Below, in pieces: positions 7,198 through 13,878 of a DNA stretch of 21,106 nucleotides; the first letter of the stretch is position 1; the number at the start of each line of letters is the position of its first letter. The notes beneath the pieces were generated by a model. That model ran no database searches. It worked only from the letters and a program-made list of their open reading frames with translations, and was not told where the DNA came from. Origin of the DNA: a virus; the IMG/VR virus record IMGVR_UViG_3300002514_000113, positions 4,392 through 25,497 of that record. One strand, given 5' to 3'. Made by a program: the position numbers and the translations under genes.

Positions 7198-7463
7198 CCG
7201 AGTGCGGGCTTCAGTGCGGCAAAGCACAACGAGCAAAGAACCTGGCGGAGCTCATCGACGCGAAGCTCATTGCTCTGCCCCCACGAGACTTCGACTTCCG
7301 CAGGGACCTGGCGGGAGCTCCCATCTACGTCGACTGGGGCACCATCCCAGTTGCCACCCAGGCAGAGGTGGACTCGATCTACGAACGCGAGCTCGCAGAG
7401 AGCATCGTCACCAACATGGAGATCGCGCATGGCAATTCCCCGCCGGAGGCTGAAGAAGCCTGA
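7194..7463 (+). CDS. Uncharacterised small acidic protein (89 aa)
   Basis: Not recognised. The ATG at 7194 overlaps the upstream TGA (ATGA). The same frame is open further upstream, but that part overlies the previous gene and is probably not used. Two cysteines near the N-terminus (C4, C8) are the only notable residues. The centre reads as a strand region (PIYVDWGTIPV), and the tail is acidic and ends EAEEA. Its last 35 nt overlap the start of the RNase HII gene in another frame, which suggests coupled translation. Confidence 0.6.
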   Translation: MTECGLQCGKAQRAKNLAELIDAKLIALPPRDFDFRRDLAGAPIYVDWGTIPVATQAEVDSIYERELAESIVTNMEIAHGNSPPEAEEA

Positions 7464-8073
7464 CGGCCTACGTCACGACTACACGCTGCTCTCCTCCCTG
7501 CCCGCCCGCTACAAGGTGGCAGGAGTCGATGAGGTAGCCCTGGGCCCGTTGGCAGGCCCCATCGTTGCTTGCGCCATCGTGTTCCCAGCAGAGCACCTAC
7601 CCCTCCAGGGGGTCACCGACAGCAAGCAGCTCTCCCACCACAAGATGGACCAGCTGTTCGAGGACATCCTCGACAGGTGCACCGACTACGGCCTTGGGGT
7701 CGTGGAGTCCGATGAGATCGACAAGGTAGGTCTCGGGGAAGCCCACAAGCGGGTGCTCCACCGAGCTCTGCAGCAGCTCGAGTACACGCCCGACCACACC
7801 TACGTCGACGGGGACAAGTACATCCGTCGGCTGGGTGACGTCGAGTTCGTGGTGAAAGGGGACGCACGCATCTGGATCGTCGGAGCTGCGTCCATCGTCG
7901 CCAAGGTCGAGCAGAAGCGGCTCATGGAGGGCTACCACGAGAGGTGGCCACGGTACGGGTTCGACTCCCACGCCGGCTACGGAACCAAGAAGCACCTGGA
8001 GGCCCTGAGGGTCTACGGGCCTTGCCCCATCCACCGACGGGCCTGCCGGCCTGTTCGAGAGGCGGAACGATGA
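7429..8073 (+). CDS. rnhB: Ribonuclease HII homologue with altered active site (214 aa)
   Basis: RNase HII normally cuts RNA in RNA-DNA hybrids and at single ribonucleotides in DNA. The fold is clear throughout: AGVDEVALGPLAGP (31-44), DSKQLS (64-69), EIDKVGLGEA (96-105), YVDGD (125-129), VKGDA (142-146), AASIVAKVEQKR (153-164), AGYGT (182-186) and CPIHRRACRPV (199-209). The length is usual for the family. Compared with the known motifs, D34, E35 and D127 and the substrate-sensing Tyr (Y184) are present. However, the GRG motif reads ALG (A37, L38, G39), and the fourth carboxylate, Asp in AKVxRD, is Lys (K163, codon 7915-7917). Activity may be changed or lost. The start at 7429 has GGAG seven bases upstream and overlaps the preceding gene by 35 nt. 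The stop overlaps a downstream ATG. It belongs to the plus-strand accessory operon. Confidence 0.92.
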   Translation: MAIPRRRLKKPDGLRHDYTLLSSLPARYKVAGVDEVALGPLAGPIVACAIVFPAEHLPLQGVTDSKQLSHHKMDQLFEDILDRCTDYGLGVVESDEIDKVGLGEAHKRVLHRALQQLEYTPDHTYVDGDKYIRRLGDVEFVVKGDARIWIVGAASIVAKVEQKRLMEGYHERWPRYGFDSHAGYGTKKHLEALRVYGPCPIHRRACRPVREAER

Positions 8074-8212
8074 GAACAAAGGCGAGAAGACCAAGAAGCC
8101 GAACCCGAAGTGCTCCAACAGCTGGTGCATGAACAGGGTGGAGTACCGAGACGACGAGTGCGCTTGGTGCCGGGAGAAGCGTGACGCCGGGCTCGACCCG
8201 AGGACCAGATGA
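8070..8212 (+). pseudogene. Small zinc-binding protein with a reading-frame break near its start
   Basis: An ATG at 8070 overlaps the RNase HII stop (ATGA) as in the rest of this operon, but its frame ends after 20 codons (TGA at 8130). The neighbouring frame, open from 8009 to the TGA at 8210-8212, carries a clear four-cysteine pattern: CSNSWC (codons at 8111 and 8126), then CAWC (8159 and 8168), a typical small zinc finger. That frame has strongly GC-rich third positions, while the 20-codon frame does not. It has no ATG, GTG or TTG start before the first cysteine. One extra base just after 8072 would join the ATG to the zinc frame and give about 47 residues starting MRNKGEK. The stop again overlaps the next ATG. 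The causes could be a sequence error, a real frameshift mutation or programmed -1 slippage at A-AAG (8075-8081). Confidence 0.5.
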
Positions 8213-8421
8213 CAGAACTCACCCTCAAGACTGACCAGCAGGTGGTTGCCCTCGTCGACGAGGCCAAGCACCGGCTCAAAGCAGGCCTGCCCTACTCTCC
8301 GCTCCGCGAAGACTTCGTCCGGGTGCTGGACGAGTTCATCAAGAGGCACGGACTGGACTGGGACCCTCACAGCTTCGCCCGGCTACCCGTGGACGCCATC
8401 AAGAAACTGGAGCTGAAATGA
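8209..8421 (+). CDS. Uncharacterised small protein (70 aa)
   Basis: Not recognised. The ATG at 8209 overlaps the stop of the zinc frame upstream, and its own TGA overlaps the next ATG at 8418, so it is embedded in the coupled operon. The protein is a helical, charged domain (VVALVDEAKHRLKAG, then LREDFVRVLDEFIKRHG) and ends in a short basic helix. It has no cysteines, signal peptide or membrane segment. The size and helix pattern would suit a small regulatory or adaptor protein, but nothing specific can be claimed. Confidence 0.65.
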   Translation: MTELTLKTDQQVVALVDEAKHRLKAGLPYSPLREDFVRVLDEFIKRHGLDWDPHSFARLPVDAIKKLELK

Positions 8422-8654
8422 CTACGAGTAGACGAGAATTCCTCAAGGCGGCAGCGGCCTTCCTCGCCGCGGCGACAGCACCTGTCAGCCTCGCCACCGC
8501 CATCGCAACCAGCCCGAAGCCGCAGCGCCAGGTCGTCTACGAGGACCTGAGACACTACCGCTTCGACATCATCAAGATCATCGAGGACCAGTGCATCGCA
8601 GACATACAGCGCATTGAGGACCAGAGATTCTTCGACATCCTGGAGGCTCTGTGA
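8418..8654 (+). CDS. Small protein with twin-arginine (Tat) signal peptide (78 aa)
   Basis: The N-terminus TTSRREFLKAAAA matches the Tat consensus (S/T-R-R-x-F-L-K) residue for residue, with R5/R6. It is followed by an Ala-rich hydrophobic stretch to about residue 29 and an A-x-A site (A28-I-A30) suited to signal peptidase. The predicted mature part is only about 48 residues, charged and helical, with the paired pattern IIEDQC and RIEDQR. Tat exports folded, often cofactor-bearing proteins, so such a leader on so small a phage product is odd. The mature domain is unrecognised; its IEDQ helices loosely recall helices of some phage capsid proteins, but I give that little weight. The gene overlaps both neighbours by 4 nt. 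The leader is clear in the sequence, while actual export is inferred. Confidence 0.72.
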   Translation: MTTSRREFLKAAAAFLAAATAPVSLATAIATSPKPQRQVVYEDLRHYRFDIIKIIEDQCIADIQRIEDQRFFDILEAL

Positions 8655-9091
8655 GCATCACCTGCCCCTACTGCAAGCACGAATTCGATGAGAAGACCTA
8701 CGACAACCGCCACGTTCCCTGTCCGGAGGACGTGGGCGATGTACCGATCGAGTCCACTCCGAGAACCCTTGATGAGGGGCAGCTGTTCAAGGAGTGGGAG
8801 AAGGCTGAGGACAAGACCGCTGAGGCGATGAAGGAGATGTACGAGAGTCAGGGCCGCCAGCCCGATGTCATGTGGCTGCCCAAGCAGGACTGGGAAGACC
8901 TGGTGGCCTGGGAGCCTCCCCCGAAGGAGACCTTCAACGCCCAGCACCAGCAGGAACCTGTCAACATCCAGGAGGCCATCAACAGCCACCGCTCGAGCTG
9001 TGGCAAGTGCCGACAGGGCAAGCACTGTTGCGATACCAAGAGCTGTCGGGAGACCGGCGATGAGAGGAGGGGCCTCGGCCCTTCTTCTTAG
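8651..9091 (+). CDS. Zinc-ribbon-like protein with two cysteine clusters (146 aa)
   Basis: It starts at a GTG (8651) that overlaps the upstream TGA, with GGAGG four bases before it. The N-terminus ITCPYCKHEF carries C5-x2-C8 and a later C24, as in short zinc-ribbon or zinc-knuckle proteins. The C-terminus has a second cluster, CGKC (C117, C120), CC (C126, C127) and C132, rich in Lys and Arg. Between them is an acidic, Trp-rich helical middle. Two metal sites joined by a linker suggest nucleic-acid or protein bridging, but no family is recognised. It is the last gene of the operon, and its final codons lie inside the hairpin at 9062-9089. Confidence 0.7.
   Translation: MSITCPYCKHEFDEKTYDNRHVPCPEDVGDVPIESTPRTLDEGQLFKEWEKAEDKTAEAMKEMYESQGRQPDVMWLPKQDWEDLVAWEPPPKETFNAQHQQEPVNIQEAINSHRSSCGKCRQGKHCCDTKSCRETGDERRGLGPSS
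9062..9089 (+). terminator. Hairpin, probable intrinsic terminator of the plus-strand operon
   Basis: GGGC (9070-9073) pairs with GCCC (9078-9081) around a CTCG loop. The stem can extend to about 12 bp with G-U pairs, because a purine arm (from 9062) faces TTCTTCTT (9082-9089). The pyrimidine-rich 3' arm takes the place of a U-tract. It overlaps the end of the 146-residue gene and faces the convergent minus-strand block, a fitting place for a stop signal. There is no uninterrupted U run after it, so efficiency is uncertain. Confidence 0.5.
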
Positions 9092-9097
9092 CTCCCA

Positions 9098-9151
9098 CCT
9101 GGGAAGGCCTGCCCCAGGGATACCCCCAACACGCGACACTGCTAAGGCAGT
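9098..9151. repeat. Two short inverted repeats in the convergent junction
   Basis: CCTGGG (9098-9103) pairs with CCCAGG (9113-9118), and ACTGC (9138-9142) pairs exactly with GCAGT (9147-9151) around TAAG. The second hairpin contains the stop codon of the minus-strand gene ending at 9142. Neither is followed by a T-rich run on either strand, so they are weak terminator candidates; they may slow the converging polymerases. Confidence 0.3.
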
Positions 9152-10053
9152 AGAAGCTCTTCTCGTGGCTGGCTGACTACCCACCTGCGGATCCGTGCCT
9201 TGTCCCCAGGACGTGCTCTGTAGTGCATGCTTCTACGGGTAGTCATGTCCACCACACCGTCCCATCCTCCACTCCGATCGCTCCCCACCTCGTTCAGAGA
9301 CGCCCGGACGTCAACCTTGCTGGGTGACCCGTGGCGAGCCACTGCGTGGACATCGAAAAACTCCTTGGCCCTTCGGATCTCAGAGATGTCCTTGTTGCTC
9401 AGTCCGGGAAGGTTGAGTTCCTTGGCTGCCCTGACGGACATCTCCTCCATATCGGAAACGGGGTTGTTCTTGCCGCGAAGATGCAGCCTGGGGGTCTTTG
9501 TACTAGACCACCTGCGGGTCGCCTTCAGACGCTCCTTCAGTGGTAGGCCCTTACCGTAGTTCCACGCCTCGCGCACACTCCAACCGACATCTCCTGCTGG
9601 GTGTGAGTGTGTGGTCCGCACTAGGTGTTCCCAAGGGTCGAGGACCTTCTCCATCCTCACGCCCCTACCAGGGCCCATCCCCGCCTTCGAGTCCTTGTGA
9701 AGCTGCTGGAACAGCCGCTTGTAGAAGGTGAGGAAGGGCGTGTCCCTCCCAACGTGCACTGGCGTGGATCTCTTTTTCCCCCGGTGTATCCGCGTGGTGC
9801 CCCGTATCCCGAGACCCTCTCCAGTCTCTAGCGTCGGACGGCTCCGAGCGACCCGGATGAACTCCTTGCTGCCTCCCCCCAAGTCCTCGAGGGACTTGAC
9901 CTTCCCCTTCAAGACCATCTTCCCGACCCACCGCCAATCACCGCCCTTGGTGGGGTCGATCCCTATGCTCTTAGCCGCATGGAAGAGCCTCTCTGCTGAG
10001 GCAGAGAGCTTCTCGAACTCCGCCTGGTACGCGTTGAAAATTGCGGGGCGCAT
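9142..10053 (-). CDS. Uncharacterised basic protein with HSHP motif (303 aa)
   Basis: Last gene of the large minus-strand block. The ATG at 10053 lies 2 nt after the upstream stop with GGAG seven bases before it; the longer open frame overlies the previous gene. The protein is very basic, rich in Arg, Lys and His, with FEKLSASAERLFHAAKS near the N-terminus. Residues 149-162 read H-S-H-P, six residues, S159, two residues, E162. This resembles the JAMM/MPN metalloprotease signature HxHP-x6-S-x2-D with Glu in the Asp position. JAMM domains occur in some phage tail proteins, but I cannot place the required upstream Glu, so this stays a suggestion. The stop lies in a small hairpin. The basic charge could also mean nucleic-acid binding. 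Confidence 0.65.
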   Translation of the reverse strand: MRPAIFNAYQAEFEKLSASAERLFHAAKSIGIDPTKGGDWRWVGKMVLKGKVKSLEDLGGGSKEFIRVARSRPTLETGEGLGIRGTTRIHRGKKRSTPVHVGRDTPFLTFYKRLFQQLHKDSKAGMGPGRGVRMEKVLDPWEHLVRTTHSHPAGDVGWSVREAWNYGKGLPLKERLKATRRWSSTKTPRLHLRGKNNPVSDMEEMSVRAAKELNLPGLSNKDISEIRRAKEFFDVHAVARHGSPSKVDVRASLNEVGSDRSGGWDGVVDMTTRRSMHYRARPGDKARIRRWVVSQPREELLLP

Positions 10054-10055
10054 GG

Positions 10056-10526
10056 CTACTCCAGGAGTTTGCGTACCCCCGCAATGAAGGGACCGCAGAG
10101 GATCTCGTTCGCGTGGTCGCTGGAGGCGTAGTCCTTCGCCTTGACGGCCCACGTCTGGAGCAGCCGGAAGGTAGCGGGGCGAGCCATGGTGAGCACCTGC
10201 TTCTTGGGCCCCACCAAGAGCTTCTCTCCGCTCCACAGACCGCGTAGCTCGTCCGTCTCGGATGCCTCGAAGCGGTGTGGCAGAAGGCCTGCCTTCTCGA
10301 TCACCTGCTCGAGCAGGTCAGAGAAGTCCTCCGGGAAGTCCTCGAACCAGAGGTGGAACAGGACATCGTCCTCTCGGCGCCCTACCTCGACGATGAGCCC
10401 ATCCATGTTCACTGGGTCATTCCACACAGGCGGAGGCGCGATCGACTCTACTCCCACGGCACCGTGCTCCCGAAAGGCGGAGTACACCTCGTTGCTGAGC
10501 TGATCAATCTCTGGTCCACGTCTCAT
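10056..10526 (-). CDS. Uncharacterised protein (156 aa)
   Basis: Not recognised. The ATG at 10526 overlaps the upstream TGA (ATGA) and has a strong GGAGG ribosome site. The protein is acidic and mixed alpha/beta, with an aromatic acidic central part (VLFHLWFEDFPEDFSDLLEQ, about residues 55-75) and an Ala-rich helical C-terminal third (TFRLLQTWAVKAKDYASS). No signal, membrane or cysteine motif is seen. The small size and position downstream of tail-like genes would suit a tail-completion or baseplate accessory protein, by position only. Confidence 0.65.
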   Translation of the reverse strand: MRRGPEIDQLSNEVYSAFREHGAVGVESIAPPPVWNDPVNMDGLIVEVGRREDDVLFHLWFEDFPEDFSDLLEQVIEKAGLLPHRFEASETDELRGLWSGEKLLVGPKKQVLTMARPATFRLLQTWAVKAKDYASSDHANEILCGPFIAGVRKLLE

Positions 10527-11407
10527 CCCACCTCCCCGGAGTGGCTGCCCGGAGGAGCGATGTCGTCGATGCTGACGACCTGGTCCTCATCAGTGTTCCG
10601 CATGGCGAACTTGCCGAAGCGGTCCATGACGTCGTCCAGGTCCTCACCTGCGTCCTTGAGGGTGCCCCAGACGCTACGGAACTCGGAGGAGAGCCCCGTC
10701 AGCATCTTGACGGACACGGGGTTGGTGGGCATCTGATCCACCTCGAGGAAGCGGAAGAAGATGGACTGCTCGATGCGTCGAAGCATCTTGCTGCCCTCGA
10801 GCCTCGCCGACTGTCCGAGACGGTGAAGCGCCACCATCGGCCCACCCTGGAGAATGGGCAGCCGACGGGTGTCTTCCATCTCCCGTAGCCAGTAGGCCCA
10901 CTCGGGGAGCGTCATGGCGTTCGGGTTGAAGTAGTACCGCGAGTACTCCTCCAGGGCGTCCTCAGACACCAGGTTCTCGGTGTCGTACCTCTCGTTGAGC
11001 ACCTTCACCAGCTCCTGGTGCGGCACATGTCCCAGAAGACCAGTCTCCACGTCATCCCGTAGCAGAGCGGACCCCAGGATGGCTGTGGCGTCTCGCACGC
11101 CCTTGTGGCTCAGGTGCATGGACAGAACGCCGGCGCTCTTGAGGTAGAGCTTGGTCTTGCTGTCCCGCTTGACCGCTGACGGAAGGAACGGAACCGGTCG
11201 GTTGGCCATGTCCCGAAGCTCTTCGGCCTCTTCGATGATGCTCTCTTCGTCTGCAGGGAACAGGCCGAGGTCGGTCAGCCCCCTGTTGACGAAGGAAGGC
11301 CCGAACTTCTCTCCATCACCGAGGGTGAGGAGGTAGCGGATGAACATCCGGGAAGGGTGCCGTTGCACTCGCAATCCGTGCGAGTACAGGGCTGGGAGAT
11401 CTGACAT
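10523..11407 (-). CDS. Uncharacterised protein (294 aa)
   Basis: Not recognised. I choose the ATG at 11407 (MSDLPALYSHG) because AAGGAG precedes it at normal distance; the frame is open upstream to 11515 without a comparable site. The protein is largely helical and soluble, with Tyr/Trp-rich patches in the middle (EEYSRYYFNPNAMTLPEWAY) and an acidic C-terminal region (DAGEDLDDVMDRF, then NTDEDQVVSIDDI). It contains one KSAG motif. It follows the 764-residue protein by about 168 nt and is coupled to the 156-residue gene. It is probably a virion or tail-assembly component from context. Confidence 0.7.
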   Translation of the reverse strand: MSDLPALYSHGLRVQRHPSRMFIRYLLTLGDGEKFGPSFVNRGLTDLGLFPADEESIIEEAEELRDMANRPVPFLPSAVKRDSKTKLYLKSAGVLSMHLSHKGVRDATAILGSALLRDDVETGLLGHVPHQELVKVLNERYDTENLVSEDALEEYSRYYFNPNAMTLPEWAYWLREMEDTRRLPILQGGPMVALHRLGQSARLEGSKMLRRIEQSIFFRFLEVDQMPTNPVSVKMLTGLSSEFRSVWGTLKDAGEDLDDVMDRFGKFAMRNTDEDQVVSIDDIAPPGSHSGEVG

Positions 11408-11426
11408 CTGGGCTCCTTGTTGTCTG

Positions 11427-11579
11427 CTACCGGGGGCTACCTGAAGGGCGAGCAGCACGAAGCATGTCCATTCTAGACTGTCCCTGTCCAGGGTGAGCGA
11501 TCGGAGTCCCGCCATGGGCTGACCTGTGCTTCACTCGCGTCAACATTCTGCCGACAGACTGCTTCATCTCAGGAGTCAC
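11427..11579 (-). CDS. Doubtful small basic ORF between larger genes (50 aa)
   Basis: The 168-nt gap after the 764-residue gene holds an open frame that could start at a GTG (11579) overlapping the upstream TGA (GTGA), or further upstream inside that gene. The product would be small and basic (MKQSVGRMLTRVKH, then MDMLRAARPSGSPR). Its third-position GC is only moderate, and there is no clear ribosome site. It could be a real small gene or a non-coding spacer. Near its end the plus strand reads GCTACC twice around GGGG (11428-11443), a short direct repeat. Confidence 0.3.
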   Translation of the reverse strand: MTPEMKQSVGRMLTRVKHRSAHGGTPIAHPGQGQSRMDMLRAARPSGSPR

Positions 11580-13870
11580 CGTGCCGGCCTGTCGTGCCTT
11601 TCGGAAAGCGTTCCCCACTCGCTGGGCTTTCCGAAGACCCAACTGGCGGTCTTCATCGTGTCCGGGGGACCTGTCTGGGCGAGGGTCTTGAGTCCCTGCA
11701 CCGTGTCCTCGAGGGAGAACAGCGCCTTGTGGATGGCGCCCTCCGACAGAGGACGCATCCCCACCCGAACCGCCATGAGCAGGTCGGCGAGCTGGCTCAC
11801 CGCCTTCTCGAGGTCAGGCAGGTAGTCGACGTACATCTGCACGTTCTCGGGACGCAGGAAGTTGAGGCCGAGGATCTTGTCCACTGTGGCGACGTCGTCG
11901 ACCTCGAGAGCTTCCTTGATCAGGCAGGGACGCTGGAACACCTGGGGGTACGCCTCGGCGATCTTCTCCAGGCTGTACTCGATGGCCGATGCGATCTTGG
12001 TGGACTCGGTCAGCGGTCGGCAGCCACGGATGGTCACCGGCCCGTGAACTCGGCAGTGCGACAGCTTCTCCACGGCGTACATGGGCTCGACACCCAGAGC
12101 ACCCAGGACGAAGAGCGCCTGCGCTTCCTTCACTCGCTTGTACTCGGACCCGTTGATGTCCCGGAGCAGGGGGCTGGACAGGGTGTACACGCCGGTCCGG
12201 TCACCGATGATGTCCACGGCATCGTAGGTGGCAGCAGCAGTCTTCTCCGACCACCCGTTCGCCTTGACGGCATCGCCTTCCACCCGCACCGGGCTGTCAG
12301 GCACCGAGCGGAACACGAAGTGCGAGGGGACCGCGTAGCGGCTCTCTGCCGTCTTCACCATCCCGTGGAGCCCTGGTACGACCTCGAGTGTGGCAGAGCG
12401 CCCACCCAGCTTGACGAGGATCTCTGTGACGCCCTGGTTCTCCACCAGCGCGGTCACATGGAAGGGGTAGCTGGCACTCGCGGTCTTCGGGTCCATGAGG
12501 AACCCGTGCCCCTGAACCACGTCCGACTTGACGTCACCGGCGATGCCTCCCAGCGCGACGCCAGCGATCGACCCTGTCTTGACCGTGTAGCCATCCTGGC
12601 TGACCACCAGCCACTCACCCGCACGCTTCTCTCCAGTGAAGGAGACCAGCGGGAGCACGGCACCGCTCAGCTTCTCTCGAGGGCCGGAAGGCAGCTGGTA
12701 GATCCCTGCCTCCTTCACCTGCTCGTACTCGTACATCTCCGGGGGATCCGAGCTGACCACGTACTCGGGGACCGCCGTGTACGACTGGCCGGGGGCGAGG
12801 TTGGCGATGTCCACGCCGCCCGAAGCAGCTCGAGCTCCGGCACCATCGACTTCTTGCTCGATCACCCTGAAGGCGTCCGCAGAGGCAGCCTTGACCATGT
12901 ACCGACCGTTGTTGAGCCGGGAGATCTGCACCACGGAGGGGGCGTGCTGCTCCAGGAGAGGTGCAGCTGTCTTCTCCTGCGTGCGATCCGCAACCATCTC
13001 CAGCAGGGGGAGCACCGAGCTGTGTCGCTCCGCAGCCCAGGCGGTAGCTTCGTCACCGAGGGCTTCCGCAGCCTTCGCCATGTCCTCTCGGGACACGAAC
13101 TCGTTCTGCAGTGCCTCGCAGAGCAGGGGCCTCTCGGCCTTCTTGGTGAGCCGGAAGATTCCCTCTGCAGGCCCGGTCTGGATTCCCGTAGCTCCTACAG
13201 ACTTCGCCAGCTCACGAACCTTGGGCTGCTTCATCAGCACCGTGCCGGCAGCCGCGTGCGGGTTCTGATGTCCTGCGCGATCAGCGCGGTTGTACGCCTT
13301 GTCGTACACCGACTGGAGGCTGTTCGACACGAACTCGCCGTTGCCCGTGATCTGGAAGTCGGCTCCGGCCAGCTTCGTGCCCGAACGCGGGCCTCCCATG
13401 GAAGCAGCAGACGATGAGCTCGACGGCGGCATCAGGTCCTTGGCGATGCTGCTGTCGCCAGGCATCTTCGCAGGCCGGTCGAAGGTGTCTGCGGAGAACA
13501 GCGCCTCCCGAACGCGCTTCTCAGTCATCGGCCAGGTGGTGTCCTGCTGCATGAACAGGTCGAACGGCAGGAGCTGCCAGTCCTTGACGATGAACGGAAC
13601 CCGCAGGTACGGGACAGGACGCTCGCCCGCCTGCGTGTTCAGCGGGCGCTCCGTCGGGGGCTTCACCGCCAGGAACCCGAAGCCGAACCCCTGGGCGTTG
13701 TCCAGGTGCCTGATGTGGGCCGACATCTCGTAGTCACCCATGTAGGGCGCCTGCTGCTGCAACGACGAGATCAGGATCTCGGGCCACCGATCCACCGCAG
13801 CGGTCATCCGCACGAACGGCACAGCAGTCTTCTCGAACTGAAGGAGAGGCGGATTCTTGAAGAGTTCCAT
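11576..13870 (-). CDS. Large virion-like protein with repeated K-[T/E]-A motifs (764 aa)
   Basis: No family recognised. The ATG at 13870 has AGGA about eight bases upstream and follows the spike-like gene by 8 nt. The protein begins MELFKNPPLLQFEKTAVPF. A Ser-rich linker (SSSSSAAS, near 153-160) separates an N-terminal part from a long beta-rich middle with many Val/Tyr strands, and the C-terminal 150 residues are helical. KTA appears six times (EKTAVP, EKTAAP, PKTASA, VKTAES, EKTAAA, MKTASW) and KEA three times (VKEAGI, VKEAQA, IKEALE), spread along the whole length, often just before a strand. Its position after a baseplate-spike-like protein makes a baseplate, tail or virion-interior role likely. 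The motif spacing does not suggest simple tandem repeats. Confidence 0.8.
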   Translation of the reverse strand: MELFKNPPLLQFEKTAVPFVRMTAAVDRWPEILISSLQQQAPYMGDYEMSAHIRHLDNAQGFGFGFLAVKPPTERPLNTQAGERPVPYLRVPFIVKDWQLLPFDLFMQQDTTWPMTEKRVREALFSADTFDRPAKMPGDSSIAKDLMPPSSSSSAASMGGPRSGTKLAGADFQITGNGEFVSNSLQSVYDKAYNRADRAGHQNPHAAAGTVLMKQPKVRELAKSVGATGIQTGPAEGIFRLTKKAERPLLCEALQNEFVSREDMAKAAEALGDEATAWAAERHSSVLPLLEMVADRTQEKTAAPLLEQHAPSVVQISRLNNGRYMVKAASADAFRVIEQEVDGAGARAASGGVDIANLAPGQSYTAVPEYVVSSDPPEMYEYEQVKEAGIYQLPSGPREKLSGAVLPLVSFTGEKRAGEWLVVSQDGYTVKTGSIAGVALGGIAGDVKSDVVQGHGFLMDPKTASASYPFHVTALVENQGVTEILVKLGGRSATLEVVPGLHGMVKTAESRYAVPSHFVFRSVPDSPVRVEGDAVKANGWSEKTAAATYDAVDIIGDRTGVYTLSSPLLRDINGSEYKRVKEAQALFVLGALGVEPMYAVEKLSHCRVHGPVTIRGCRPLTESTKIASAIEYSLEKIAEAYPQVFQRPCLIKEALEVDDVATVDKILGLNFLRPENVQMYVDYLPDLEKAVSQLADLLMAVRVGMRPLSEGAIHKALFSLEDTVQGLKTLAQTGPPDTMKTASWVFGKPSEWGTLSERHDRPAR

Positions 13871-13878
13871 GCTGTTTC

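Noticed and set aside
11594-13417. Long plus-strand open frame of 607 codons
   Set aside because: It lies wholly antisense to the 764-residue gene, which has a good start, ribosome site and coherent protein. Long antisense frames are common at this GC content, and the product is low-complexity with no recognisable motif.
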